DNA of 36,007 nt, taken from contig NZ_JAGIPX010000075.1 in assembly GCF_017814945.1 (NCBI RefSeq), forward strand, positions 1 to 36,007, written 5' to 3'. The notes under the pieces are model-generated. The model was not told where the DNA came from and made no database searches. It saw only the letters and a program-made list of their open reading frames with translations. This document shows positions 17,106 to 25,648 of the stretch, in pieces. Source of the stretch: Paraburkholderia sp. LEh10. GTDB taxonomy: Bacteria; Pseudomonadota; Gammaproteobacteria; Burkholderiales; Burkholderiaceae. How positions within the stretch are numbered: position 1 is the first letter of the stretch; each line of letters begins with the position of its first letter. A program made the translations under genes and the position numbers.

Positions 17106-18896
17106 ATGAAGCCCATCCGCTACACCATCGTTCCGAAGCAGCCCGCCGCCCATCTGTTCGAAGTCACCGTCACAGTCGCCGATCCCGATCCGTCCGGCCA
17201 GCGCTTCATGTTGCCCGTATGGATTCCGGGCAGCTACATGGTCCGCGAGTTCGCGCGCAATATCGTCACGCTGCGCGCGTTCAACGACGCCGGCCGCAAG
17301 GTGCGTATCGAAAAAACCGACAAGCACGCATGGCAGGCCGCGCCCGTGAAGGGCGCGCTGACGCTGCGCTACGAGGTGTACGCGTGGGACATGTCGGTGC
17401 GGGCCGCGCATCTGGACGACACCACGGGCTTCTTCAACGGCACGAGCGTGTTTCTGGCGCCCGTGGGCTTCGCGGATGCGCCGTGCGTCGTCGATATCCA
17501 GAAGCCGGCGGGCGCGCAGTTCCGCGACTGGCGCGTCTCGACGGCGCTGACGGAAGCGCGCGGCACGAAGCGCTACGGCTTCGGCGAATACACGGCGCAA
17601 AACTACGATGAGCTGATCGATCATCCCGTCACGCTCGGCGAGTTCGCGCTCGCAACGTTCGACGCGCATGGCGTGCCGCACGACATCGTGATCGCCGGGC
17701 GCGTGATCGGGCTGGATATGGCGCGGCTGTCGGCGGATCTGAAGCGCGTGTGCGAAGCGCAGATCGCGCTGTTCGAGCCGCGCTCGAAAAAAGCGCCGAT
17801 GGACCGCTACGTGTTCATGACGCAGGCCGTCAGCGACGGCTACGGCGGACTGGAGCATCGCGCATCGACGGCGCTCATCTGCAACCGTTCGGACTTGCCC
17901 GTCGAAGGCCGCGACGAGACGACGGACGGCTACCGGACGTATCTGGGCCTGTGCAGCCACGAATACTTCCACACATGGAACGTGAAGCGCATCAAGCCGG
18001 CCGCGTTCGCGCCTTACGACCTCTCGCGGGAAAACTACACGTCGCTGCTGTGGCTGTTCGAGGGCTTCACGTCGTACTACGACGATCTGATGCTGGTGCG
18101 CAGCGGGCTGATCAAGGAAGCCGATTACTTCGCGCTGCTCGGCAAGACGATCGGCGGCGTGCTGCGCGGCAGCGGGCGCCTGAAGCAGACGGTCGCCGAA
18201 AGCTCTTTCGACGCGTGGATCAAGTATTACCGTCAGGACGAGAACGCGGCGAATGCGATCGTCAGCTACTACACGAAGGGTTCGCTCGTCGCTCTCGCGT
18301 TCGATCTGACGATTCGCGCGCAAACCCAGAACCGCAAATCGCTCGACGACGTGATGCGCCTGCTGTGGCAGCGCTACGGACGCGATTTCTATCGCGGCAA
18401 CGCTCGGGGCATCGACGAATCCGAGGTCGAGTCGCTGTTCGCCGAAGCGACGGGAGCGGACCTGTCCGAGCTGTTCGCGCAAGGCGTGCGCGGGACGCGC
18501 GATCTCCCGCTCGAAGCGCTGCTCGAACCGTTCGGCGTGACGCTCGAGCCGGACGTCGATCCGAAGGCGAAGCCGTCGCTCGGCGCGCGCGTGCGCGGCG
18601 GCGCCGATTGCGCGCTGGCGGCCGTTCACGACGGAAGCGCGGCGCAGAAGGCAGGCCTTTCGGCGGGCGACGTGCTGATCGCCATCGACGGCCTGCGCGT
18701 GACGGGCTCGAACCTCGACGCGCTGCTGTCGCGCTACCAGCCCGGCGCCAAGGTCGAGGTGCATGCGTTCCGTCGCGACGAACTGCGCGTCGCGCAGGTC
18801 AAGCTCGACGGGCCGGACGTGTCGCGCTACAAGCTCACGGCAAACGACAGGCGCGCGTGGGCGAGCACGGCGCGCAAGCGCTGGCTCGGCAAGTAA
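17106..18896 (+). CDS. M61-family glycyl-aminopeptidase-like metalloprotease with PDZ domain
   Basis: A 596-residue protease of peptidase family M61. Seen: an N-terminal beta domain (about 1-190), the family signature YGGLEHRAS near 246-254, the zinc motif HEYFH at 285-289 with the third ligand Glu319 in LFEGFTSYY, then a helical domain and a C-terminal PDZ domain (about 490-580) with SAAQKAGLSAGDVLIAIDG. The zinc residues are complete. M61 enzymes such as the Sphingomonas glycyl aminopeptidase release N-terminal Gly or Ala; the specificity here is not known. No signal peptide is evident. The ATG at 17106 gives the family start; a TTG 15 codons before (17061) is rejected. Confidence 0.9.
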   Translation: MKPIRYTIVPKQPAAHLFEVTVTVADPDPSGQRFMLPVWIPGSYMVREFARNIVTLRAFNDAGRKVRIEKTDKHAWQAAPVKGALTLRYEVYAWDMSVRAAHLDDTTGFFNGTSVFLAPVGFADAPCVVDIQKPAGAQFRDWRVSTALTEARGTKRYGFGEYTAQNYDELIDHPVTLGEFALATFDAHGVPHDIVIAGRVIGLDMARLSADLKRVCEAQIALFEPRSKKAPMDRYVFMTQAVSDGYGGLEHRASTALICNRSDLPVEGRDETTDGYRTYLGLCSHEYFHTWNVKRIKPAAFAPYDLSRENYTSLLWLFEGFTSYYDDLMLVRSGLIKEADYFALLGKTIGGVLRGSGRLKQTVAESSFDAWIKYYRQDENAANAIVSYYTKGSLVALAFDLTIRAQTQNRKSLDDVMRLLWQRYGRDFYRGNARGIDESEVESLFAEATGADLSELFAQGVRGTRDLPLEALLEPFGVTLEPDVDPKAKPSLGARVRGGADCALAAVHDGSAAQKAGLSAGDVLIAIDGLRVTGSNLDALLSRYQPGAKVEVHAFRRDELRVAQVKLDGPDVSRYKLTANDRRAWASTARKRWLGK

Positions 18897-18925
18897 CGGC
18901 GCGCGCGGCCGTCTCGCAGGAAAGC

Positions 18926-18979
18926 CGGCGGCGCATTGTTCTACGGATGCAACAATCCGTCGCCGCCGCGCTACTTTTT
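18926..18979 (+). terminator. Bipartite hairpin with T-run after the M61 gene
   Basis: CGGCGGCG (18926-18933) pairs with CGCCGCCG (18961-18968), then across a small internal loop ATTGTT (18935-18940) pairs with AACAAT (18951-18956). Five T follow at 18975-18979. The T-run is also half of a second small palindrome (TTTTTCCC with GGGAAAAA, 18975-18995). Confidence 0.6.
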
Positions 18980-19047
18980 CCCGGCCGGGGAAAAAAACAC
19001 AATGGCTCCACTCGCGCAACACAGCGCGCCCCTAACTGGAGTCCCAG

Positions 19048-19644
19048 ATGACCACGATCCTGCAAATCAACTCGTCGGCTCGCTCGCAAGGCGCTCAATC
19101 GACGCTGCTCGCCAACGAACTGACGGCAAAGCTGCAACAATCGAATCCGGGCGCGCAAGTCGTCGTCCGCAACCTGCACCAGGATGCACTGCCGCACCTC
19201 GACGACGCGATCCTCGGCGCGTTCTTCACGCCCGTCGAACAGCGCACGGCTGAGCAGCAAGCGATTGCTTCGCGCAGCGAAGCGCTGATCGCCGAACTGC
19301 AAGCCGCCGACGTCATCGTGATCGGCGCGCCGTTGTACAACTTCGGCATCTCGTCGCAACTGAAGACGTACTTCGACTTCATCGCACGCGCTGGCATCAC
19401 GTTCAAGTACGGCGCGAACGGTCCGGAAGGCCTCGTGAAGGGCAAGAAGGTGTTCGTGGTGTCGGCACGCGGCGGCAAGTACGTCGGCACGCCGGGCGAC
19501 ACGCAGACGCCGTATCTGAAGACGTTCCTCGGCTTCCTCGGCATGACGGACGTGAACTTCATCTACGCCGAAGGCCTGAACATGGGTGAGGACGCAGCGA
19601 GCGCGGCACTGGCGGGCGCACGCGAAGCGATCGCCGCAGCGTAA
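19048..19644 (+). CDS. azoR: FMN-dependent NADH-azoreductase
   Basis: AzoR is a flavodoxin-fold FMN enzyme that reduces azo dyes and, more physiologically, quinones with NADH in two-electron steps. Seen: 198 residues with the N-terminal FMN phosphate loop NSSARSQGAQS, the IGAPLYNFGISSQLKTYFD segment over the isoalloxazine and the SARGGKY loop, all typical of the AzoR/QOR family. Cytoplasmic dimer by family. TGGAG precedes the ATG at 19048. It lies alone between a terminator-like hairpin upstream and a perfect terminator downstream, so it is probably monocistronic. Confidence 0.94.
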   Translation: MTTILQINSSARSQGAQSTLLANELTAKLQQSNPGAQVVVRNLHQDALPHLDDAILGAFFTPVEQRTAEQQAIASRSEALIAELQAADVIVIGAPLYNFGISSQLKTYFDFIARAGITFKYGANGPEGLVKGKKVFVVSARGGKYVGTPGDTQTPYLKTFLGFLGMTDVNFIYAEGLNMGEDAASAALAGAREAIAAA

Positions 19645-19674
19645 GCGATTCGCAGATTCGTACGGCAGGCCATA

Positions 19675-19720
19675 CGGCAAGCTTCCGGCGAGCCTTCGGC
19701 AAGCCTTCCGGCGAGCCGTT
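19675..19720 (+). repeat. Two-copy tandem repeat after azoR
   Basis: CGGCAAGCTTCCGGCGAGCC-type units at 19675-19696 and 19697-19720 differ by two inserted bases and little else. It lies between the azoR stop and the terminator; no function is apparent. Confidence 0.65.
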
Positions 19721-19765
19721 CGTCGATGCGATGCGGTTATCGGCCGCGTCGCGCCGACAAACAAT

Positions 19766-19796
19766 AAACGCCACGGAACACAATTCCGTGGCGTTT
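19766..19796. terminator. Bidirectional terminator between azoR and ung
   Basis: Thirteen perfect base pairs (19766-19778 with 19784-19796) and a five-base loop, with TTTT-rich sequence on the plus side and T-rich sequence on the minus side. It serves convergent azoR (plus) and ung (minus). Confidence 0.93.
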
Positions 19797-19834
19797 TCTT
19801 TTGCGCTACGGCGCGTCGCGCCGGCTAGTGGGTG

Positions 19835-20650
19835 TCAGGCGAATACTTCGCCCGTTTCCGGCAAACGCCAGTCGATGGGGTCGCGCCCGTGCGCTTCGAG
19901 AAACTCGTTGGCGAGCGCGAAATGCCGGCAGCCGAGAAACCCGCGATGCGCGGACAACGGCGACGGATGCGGCGCTTCCAGCACGCAATGCGACTTGCCG
20001 CCGAGCAGCGCGCGCTTCGCTTGCGCATGCGCGCCCCACAGCATGAAGACGAGTCCTTCGTGGCGTACCGCGAGCTCGTGAATCAGCGTGTCCGTGCATT
20101 GTTCCCAGCCGCGTTTCGCGTGGCTCGCGGCACGATCGCGTTCGACCGTCAGCACCGTGTTCAACAGCAGTACGCCCTGTTTGGCCCATGCATCGAGGCA
20201 GCCGTGCTGCGGCGTCTCGTAGCCGAGGCTCGCGGCGATCTCCTTGAAGATGTTGCGCAGCGACGGCGGCGGCCGCACCGAGGGCGGCACGGAAAACGCG
20301 AGGCCGTGCGCCTGCGGCGTGCCGCGGTCTTCGCCGTGGTAAGGGTCCTGGCCGAGAATCACGACTTTCACATCGGCAGGACTTGTCAGGCGCAAAGCGC
20401 GGAACACGTCTGCGGGATAGACCGTCTTGCCCGCCGCGCGCTCCCCGTCGACGAAGCTGCACAACGGCGCATAGGCGTCGCTGTCGATGAAAGGCTTGAG
20501 ATGCGCGCGCCATTCAGGCGGCAACGCGTCGAACTGGGATTCGAGTGTTTGCACGGGATGAGCGGGAGAGGGTGCGGCGGGGCCGGCGTCGTCGTCGGTG
20601 AAGAGCGACGGCTGCATCGGTTGGGTGCGGATACGTTTGGCGGAATTCAT
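19835..20650 (-). CDS. ung: Uracil-DNA glycosylase (family 1)
   Basis: Ung cuts uracil from DNA to begin base-excision repair. Seen: 271 residues, longer than E. coli Ung because of a proline/alanine-rich N-terminal tail (about 1-35). The catalytic GQDPYHG has Asp102 as general base, LLLNTVLTVE forms the uracil pocket, and HPSPLSAHRGF carries His228 and the DNA-intercalating loop. It starts 93 bases after the CYTH gene at the tail of the trp series and ends 38 bases before the shared terminator. Cotranscription with trp is possible but unproven. The ATG at 20650 was taken; a downstream ATG (residue 12) could also be used without affecting the fold. Confidence 0.95.
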   Translation of the reverse strand: MNSAKRIRTQPMQPSLFTDDDAGPAAPSPAHPVQTLESQFDALPPEWRAHLKPFIDSDAYAPLCSFVDGERAAGKTVYPADVFRALRLTSPADVKVVILGQDPYHGEDRGTPQAHGLAFSVPPSVRPPPSLRNIFKEIAASLGYETPQHGCLDAWAKQGVLLLNTVLTVERDRAASHAKRGWEQCTDTLIHELAVRHEGLVFMLWGAHAQAKRALLGGKSHCVLEAPHPSPLSAHRGFLGCRHFALANEFLEAHGRDPIDWRLPETGEVFA

Positions 20651-20743
20651 GGCGGGCTAGTGTAGCAAACGCTGCCCTGCTCAAGTCCGCGTATGTTTGC
20701 ACGTCGCCTTGCCGTCGGCGTCCCGCCGCTTTGTTGCGCTGCG

Positions 20744-21382
20744 TTAGCGCGAGCCGCCGTCCTCGCGCAGACGATAACCGCGCTGCGCCTTGCTCGTATC
20801 GTCGGGTTGTAAGCCGTGAATCGCTTTCGCCAGTTCCGCCGACAGCGCGTGCAGCGCGCCCGCGTCGCCGTTTTTCAACTCCAGCTCGATCTCGCAGATC
20901 GGTGCGCGGCGCGTTTCGCCGTTCACATCCGCGAGGATTTCGCCCTGATCGACGGCCGCTTCGACATCCGCGCCTTCGATGCTCACATGCCAGATCGTCC
21001 GTGAGAAATTCGTGCTGAAGAGCGGAATCAATTCGTCGCGCGCGCGGCGCAATGCCTGTTTCGACGGTTCGTCGTCGCAGGCATCGAGCAGCGCGTCGAT
21101 TTCGAGCGCGTTGCCTTTGACGGGCATTTCCCACTCGTGCCGGCTATGCAGACCGTCCTTCGCCGAGCCGACTGTCTTGTACGTCTGCAGCCAGCCGTCC
21201 GGGGTGCGGCGCACGCGCACGGCGCTCTTCGCGCGCGCGAGCGTCAGCGCGGGCGTATCGAAATAGGTGTTCTCCAGCGTGACCGTGCGGCCTGCGCTTC
21301 CTGCACGCCGGATAAACCATTGCGTCGCTGCGCCGATCTGGCCCGGCGGCAGCGACAGCTTGATTTCGTGTTCCATGCCCAT
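20744..21382 (-). CDS. CYTH-domain protein, probable inorganic triphosphatase
   Basis: A 212-residue CYTH (triphosphate tunnel metalloenzyme) protein. Seen: the N-terminal ExExK signature as E4-H-E6-I-K8, then alternating acidic and basic strands (SAVRVRRT, LQTYKTVG, SRHEWEMPV, ICEIELELKNGD) that line the tunnel. E. coli YgiF, with a CYTH domain fused to CHAD, hydrolyses tripolyphosphate; here only the CYTH part exists, so this is the single-domain form. Two ATG codons (21382 and 21376) are possible starts; the second still keeps the signature. It lies 28 bases after trpC on the same strand, so it is probably transcribed with the trp genes, though no metabolic link is evident. Confidence 0.88.
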   Translation of the reverse strand: MGMEHEIKLSLPPGQIGAATQWFIRRAGSAGRTVTLENTYFDTPALTLARAKSAVRVRRTPDGWLQTYKTVGSAKDGLHSRHEWEMPVKGNALEIDALLDACDDEPSKQALRRARDELIPLFSTNFSRTIWHVSIEGADVEAAVDQGEILADVNGETRRAPICEIELELKNGDAGALHALSAELAKAIHGLQPDDTSKAQRGYRLREDGGSR

Positions 21383-21410
21383 CGCGCGACTCGCTTTCTA
21401 ACCTGAGGGA

Positions 21411-22196
21411 TCAGAAGAACATTCGCGCAAGTTCCGCGCCCGGTTCTTCGGCGCGCATGAACGCTTCGCCGACGAGGAACGTGTTGACGTCCATTGCCCG
21501 CATCCGTTCGACGTCGACGCGCGACAGAATGCCGGACTCGGTCACGACGATGCGATCGTCCGGAATCATGTCCAGCAAGCCGAGCGTGGTTTCGATCGAC
21601 GTTTCGAACGTGCGCAGATTGCGGTTGTTCACGCCGATCAGCGGCGTTTTCAGCGTCAGTGCATCGACCAGTTCGTTCTTGTCGTGCACTTCGACGAGCA
21701 CCGCAAGGCCAAGCGAATGCGCGTACGCTTCGAGCTCCTGCATCTGTGAGGTTTCGAGCGCGGCCACGATCAGCAGGATCGCGTCGGCGCCCATCGCGCG
21801 CGCTTCGAGAATCTGATACGGATCGACGATGAAGTCCTTGCGGATGACGGGCAGGTCGCAGGCGGCACGCGCCTCTTCCAGATACGCCGCGCTGCCCTGG
21901 AAGAACTGCACGTCGGTCAGCACGGACAGACACGCCGCACCGTGCTTCGCGTACGAACGCGCGATGTCGGCGGGCACGAAATGCTCGCGCAGCACGCCCT
22001 TCGACGGGCTCGCTTTCTTGACCTCCGCGATCACGGCCGCGAGGCCAGTCTCATGCTTCGCGCGGATCGCGCCGACGAAATCGCGCAGATCGCGCGCGGA
22101 TGCCTGCAGGCGCAGCTCTTCGAGCGGCGCGCTTTGCTGCGCGGCGCGAATTTCTTCGCGCTTGACGCCGATGATGCGGTCCAGAATATCGCTCAT
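21411..22196 (-). CDS. trpC: TrpC, indole-3-glycerol phosphate synthase
   Basis: TrpC closes the indole ring from carboxyphenylamino-deoxyribulose phosphate. Seen: 261 residues in a single TIM barrel, without the TrpF fusion found in enterics. Conserved pieces are AEVKKASPSKG (catalytic Glu and Lys near 58-63), RKDFIVDPYQI, GVNNRNLRTF and VTESGI. It begins 18 bases after trpD. The remaining pathway genes trpF, trpB and trpA are not in the window and in this group normally lie elsewhere. Cytoplasmic. Confidence 0.97.
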   Translation of the reverse strand: MSDILDRIIGVKREEIRAAQQSAPLEELRLQASARDLRDFVGAIRAKHETGLAAVIAEVKKASPSKGVLREHFVPADIARSYAKHGAACLSVLTDVQFFQGSAAYLEEARAACDLPVIRKDFIVDPYQILEARAMGADAILLIVAALETSQMQELEAYAHSLGLAVLVEVHDKNELVDALTLKTPLIGVNNRNLRTFETSIETTLGLLDMIPDDRIVVTESGILSRVDVERMRAMDVNTFLVGEAFMRAEEPGAELARMFF

Positions 22197-22214
22197 GTGA
22201 ATCCCGTTGCAGAG

Positions 22215-23243
22215 TTACTGCTTGAATTGTTGCGTGAAGCGGACCAGCTCATCGACCTTCGCGCGCGCCTTGCCGCTCGCGATCGCCTCGCGGGCCAGTT
22301 GAATGCCGTCCGCGATCGATTCCGTGGCGTTCGCCGCGTACAGCGCCGTGCCCGCGTTCAGCGTGACGATTTCGCGCGCGACGCCAGGCTTGTTGTCGAG
22401 CGCTTCGAGCAGCAGCACTTTCGACTCGTTTGCGTCCGCCACCTTCAGCGTCCGGTTCGACACCATCTGCATCCCGAAGTCCTCAGGATGAATCTCGTAC
22501 TCGCGCACTTCGCCGTCGCGCAGCTCACCGACGAGCGTCGCCGCGCCAAGCGACACTTCATCCATGCCGTCCCTACCATACACGACCAGCACGTGCTTTG
22601 CGCCGAGACGCTGCATCACCCGCACCTGAATGCCGACGAGGTCCGGGTGAAACACGCCTTGTAGCTGGTTCGGCGCGCCGGCGGGGTTCGTCAGCGGACC
22701 CAGGATGTTGAAGATGGTCCGCACGCCGAGTTCGCGGCGCACGGGCGCGATGTTTTTCATCGCGGGATGATGGTTTGGCGCGAACATGAAACCCATGCCC
22801 GTTTCGGCGATCGATGCGGCCACCTGTTCCGGCTGCAAGTCGATGTTGACGCCGAGCGCTTCGAGCACGTCGGCGCTGCCCGACTTGCTCGACACACCGC
22901 GGTTGCCGTGCTTCGCGACCTTCGCGCCCGCCGCCGCCGTGACGAACATCGTCGCCGTCGAGATGTTGAACGTGTGCGAGCCGTCGCCGCCCGTGCCGAC
23001 GATATCGACGAAGTTCGAGTTGTCCTGCACGTCCACATGCCGTGCGAACTCGCGCATCACCGTGGCGGCCGCGGTGATTTCGCCGATGGTCTCTTTTTTG
23101 ACGCGCAAGCCGGTGATGATCGCGGCCGCCATCACGGGCGACATGTCGCCGCGCATGATGAGCCGCATCAGGTGCAGCATTTCGTCGTGGAAAATCTCGC
23201 GATGCTCGATCGTGCGTTGCAGCGCTTCCTGGGGCGTGATCAT
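22215..23243 (-). CDS. trpD: TrpD, anthranilate phosphoribosyltransferase
   Basis: TrpD joins anthranilate to PRPP. Seen: 342 residues, a stand-alone transferase not fused to TrpG. The PRPP-binding GTGGDG loop is at 83-88, followed by NISTATMF, KHGNRGVSSKSGSADVLEALG and the metal-binding DE pair in YGRDGMDEVSLG. It starts 22 bases after trpG and ends 18 before trpC, in line with a tight operon. Confidence 0.97.
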   Translation of the reverse strand: MITPQEALQRTIEHREIFHDEMLHLMRLIMRGDMSPVMAAAIITGLRVKKETIGEITAAATVMREFARHVDVQDNSNFVDIVGTGGDGSHTFNISTATMFVTAAAGAKVAKHGNRGVSSKSGSADVLEALGVNIDLQPEQVAASIAETGMGFMFAPNHHPAMKNIAPVRRELGVRTIFNILGPLTNPAGAPNQLQGVFHPDLVGIQVRVMQRLGAKHVLVVYGRDGMDEVSLGAATLVGELRDGEVREYEIHPEDFGMQMVSNRTLKVADANESKVLLLEALDNKPGVAREIVTLNAGTALYAANATESIADGIQLAREAIASGKARAKVDELVRFTQQFKQ

Positions 23244-23265
23244 GGTGACGTCTCCTCTTTTACTT

Positions 23266-23853
23266 TCAGGCGCTGCGTGCCGCAGCCTTCGACTGCTTCA
23301 CGAAGTTTTCGAGCAATGCGTGGCCGTGTTCCGACAGGATCGATTCCGGGTGGAACTGCACGCCTTCGACGGGCAGCGTCTTGTGACGAACGCCCATGAT
23401 TTCGCCGTCGTCGGTCCATGCGGACACTTCGAGGCAATCGGGCAGCGACTCGCGCTCGATCGCGAGCGAGTGATAGCGTGTGACGGTGAAATGCTTCGGC
23501 AGGTCGGAGAATACGCCTTTGCAGTCGGTTTCGATCTGGCTCACCTTGCCGTGCATGATGGTCTGCGCGCGCACGACGCGGCCGCCGAACGCTTCGCCGA
23601 TCGCCTGATGGCCAAGGCACACACCGAGAATCGGATACTTGCCGGAGAATTCGCGCAGCACGTCGAGCGTGATGCCCGCGTGTTGCGGATTGCTCGGCCC
23701 CGGCGACAGACAGATCCGCTCGGGATTGAGCTTCGCGATTTCCTCGAGCGTGATTTCGTCGTTGCGATAGGTCCGCACGTCTTCGCCGAGTTCGCCGAAG
23801 TACTGGACCAGGTTATAGGTGAACGAGTCGTAGTTGTCGATCATCAGCAGCAT
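23266..23853 (-). CDS. trpG: TrpG, anthranilate synthase glutamine amidotransferase subunit
   Basis: TrpG supplies ammonia from glutamine to TrpE. Seen: 195 residues of a class I glutamine amidotransferase, N-terminal MIDNYDSFTYNLVQY, catalytic Cys79 in GVCLGHQ and the His168/Glu170 pair in QFHPES. It begins 13 bases after trpE. In many bacteria this subunit also serves para-aminobenzoate synthesis (PabA); placement between trpE and trpD makes TrpG its main role, but dual use cannot be excluded. Confidence 0.96.
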   Translation of the reverse strand: MLLMIDNYDSFTYNLVQYFGELGEDVRTYRNDEITLEEIAKLNPERICLSPGPSNPQHAGITLDVLREFSGKYPILGVCLGHQAIGEAFGGRVVRAQTIMHGKVSQIETDCKGVFSDLPKHFTVTRYHSLAIERESLPDCLEVSAWTDDGEIMGVRHKTLPVEGVQFHPESILSEHGHALLENFVKQSKAAARSA

Positions 23854-23866
23854 GGTCAGTCTCCCG

Positions 23867-25360
23867 TCAGAAGTCGCTATCGAGGCCGTCTTGGACCTGC
23901 TCGGCGGCGCGCAGCACCGCGCGCGCCTTGTTCTCGGTCTCTTGCCATTCGGATTCGGGCACCGAGTCGGCGACCACGCCCGCTGCCGCCTGCACGTACA
24001 GATTGCCGTTGCAGATCACGCCTGTGCGGATCGTGATCGCGAGGTCCATCTCGCCCGTGAACGACAGATAGCCGACGGCGCCGCCGTACAGGCCACGCTT
24101 CACGGGTTCGAGTTCGTCGATCAGTTCCATTGCGCGCACCTTCGGGGCGCCCGACAGCGTACCCGCCGGGAACGTTGCGCGCAGCACGTCGAAGTTGGTC
24201 ATGCCCGGCTTCAGCTTGCCTTCGACGGAGCTGACGATGTGCTGCACGTGCGAGTACTTTTCGATCACCATCTTGTCGGTCACGGCCACCGAGCCGATCT
24301 CCGCGATGCGGCCCACGTCGTTGCGCGCAAGGTCGATCAGCATCACGTGCTCGGCGATTTCCTTCGGGTCGTTCAACAGTTCCGTCGCTAGTTCGGCGTC
24401 GCGCTCGGGCGTGTTGCCGCGCGGACGCGTGCCCGCGAGCGGCCGGATCGTGACGATGCGGTCTTCATTGCGCTTTTCCTGACGCACGAGAATTTCCGGC
24501 GACGCGCCGACCACATGGAAATCGCCGAAGTTGTAGTAATACATGTACGGCGACGGATTCAGCGAACGCAGCGCGCGGTACAGCGACAGTGGATTGTCGC
24601 GATACGGCTTGGTCAGGCGCTGACCGACCTGCACCTGCATCAGTTCGCCCGCGGCGATGTATTCCTTCGCCTTGCGCACGGCGGCGAGGTAATCGTCCTT
24701 CTTGAATTCGCGGTAGATCTCGGTGCGCACGCTCGCCGACGTGACGGGCGGCTGCACGGTCGTGCGCAGGCGCTGCTTCAGTTCGCGCAGACGCTGCTTC
24801 GCACGCGTGTACGCCTCGGGCGTGGTCGGATCGGCGTAGATCACGAGGTACAGCTTGCCCGCGAGGTTGTCGATGACGGCGACTTCTTCCGTCAGCAGCA
24901 GCTGGATGTCGGGCAGGTTCAGATCGTCGGGCGGCGCGGTATCCGCGAGCTTCTTCTCGATGTAGCGCACGGCGTCGTAGCCGAAGTAGCCGGCAAGACC
25001 GCCCGCGAAACGCGGCAGGCCCGGGCGCAGCGCGACCTTGAAGCGGCCCTGGAACTTCTGGATGAATTCGAGCGGGTCGCCTTCTTGCGTCTCGACGACC
25101 TTGCCGTCCTTCACGACTTCCGTGACGCCGTTGCGCGTACGGATCAGCGTGCGTGCCGGCAGGCCGATGAACGAGTACCGGCCAAAGCGCTCGCCGCCCA
25201 CCACTGATTCGAGCAGAAACGAGTTCGCGCCGTTGCGCTCGGTTTGCGCAAGCTTCAGGTACAGCGAAAGCGGCGTTTCGAGGTCGGCCAGCGCTTCGGC
25301 GATCAGCGGGATGCGATTGAAGCCCTCGTTCGCGAGGGACTGAAATTCGAGTTCGGTCAT
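23867..25360 (-). CDS. trpE: TrpE, anthranilate synthase chorismate-binding subunit
   Basis: TrpE converts chorismate to anthranilate using ammonia from TrpG and is usually inhibited by tryptophan. Seen: 497 residues from the ATG at 25360, with an N-terminal LLESVVGGERFGRYSF segment in the feedback-inhibitor region and the C-terminal chorismate-binding core (IRPLAGTRPRG, LNDPKEIAEHVMLIDLARND, LSGAPKVRAMELIDELE). AGGA lies eight bases ahead of this ATG; an in-frame start 15 codons upstream (25405) is rejected. It is the first structural trp gene, 383 bases from gph, with an attenuator and further structure in the gap. Expression should therefore respond to Trp-tRNA charging. Confidence 0.97.
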   Translation of the reverse strand: MTELEFQSLANEGFNRIPLIAEALADLETPLSLYLKLAQTERNGANSFLLESVVGGERFGRYSFIGLPARTLIRTRNGVTEVVKDGKVVETQEGDPLEFIQKFQGRFKVALRPGLPRFAGGLAGYFGYDAVRYIEKKLADTAPPDDLNLPDIQLLLTEEVAVIDNLAGKLYLVIYADPTTPEAYTRAKQRLRELKQRLRTTVQPPVTSASVRTEIYREFKKDDYLAAVRKAKEYIAAGELMQVQVGQRLTKPYRDNPLSLYRALRSLNPSPYMYYYNFGDFHVVGASPEILVRQEKRNEDRIVTIRPLAGTRPRGNTPERDAELATELLNDPKEIAEHVMLIDLARNDVGRIAEIGSVAVTDKMVIEKYSHVQHIVSSVEGKLKPGMTNFDVLRATFPAGTLSGAPKVRAMELIDELEPVKRGLYGGAVGYLSFTGEMDLAITIRTGVICNGNLYVQAAAGVVADSVPESEWQETENKARAVLRAAEQVQDGLDSDF

Positions 25361-25420
25361 GTTCCGATCCTGTTCGTACGTCCGGCCGTCGTAGGCGTCG
25401 GACAAAGCGGGGCTGCGTTA

Positions 25421-25585
25421 CCGGTCGATTGTGCTCGTCACAGGTAATGAGACCGGCGCGCGCTTTCCCGACGACGCATGCACGGCTTCACAGCACGACG
25501 ATAGTACGCAAGGTACACGACGGCTAGCTGAAACTGGATGCAGCGACGTTGTGGGCCGGTCAAACCGGCGGTTCGGGAAAGCGCG
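25421..25585 (-). promoter_or_regulatory. Structured trpE leader downstream of the attenuator
   Basis: On the minus strand a 13-base exact inverted repeat (25585-25573 with 25471-25459) would close a domain of about 127 bases. Inside it lies a GCCGGT-TTG-ACCGGC hairpin (25570-25556). At 25436-25421 the segment GAGCACAATCGACCGG nearly copies part of the leader-peptide coding region (25697-25682, one mismatch). Its final ACCGG can pair with CCGGT at 25456-25452. No known riboswitch class was recognised. Confidence 0.45.
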
Positions 25586-25598
25586 GTGAGCGCAGCGA

Positions 25599-25636
25599 AA
25601 TAAAAAACGGGTGCCGAAGACGAGCTTCAGCGTACC
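25599..25636 (-). terminator. trp attenuator terminator
   Basis: Minus-strand RNA from 25636: GGU, a two-base bulge, then GCUGAAG pairs with CUUCGGC around CUCGU, and GGU with ACC, followed by CG and six U. It starts 12 bases after the trpL stop. The same GGU is also used by an alternative hairpin ACCUC-GUCC-GAGGU (25647-25634), so the two structures exclude each other, as needed for attenuation. Confidence 0.85.
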
Positions 25637-25648
25637 TCGGACGAGGTG

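Noticed and set aside
18935..18956. ATTGTT-N10-AACAAT as an azoR operator
   Set aside because: The flanking CGGCGGCG/CGCCGCCG arms and the following T-run make it more likely part of the M61 gene terminator.
17070..19022. 650-codon open frame antisense to the M61 protease, and similar long antisense frames (for example 6626-8461, 11116-12840)
   Set aside because: Arginine- and alanine-rich, no recognisable domain, and wholly opposite well-supported genes. These are the usual shadow frames of high-GC DNA.
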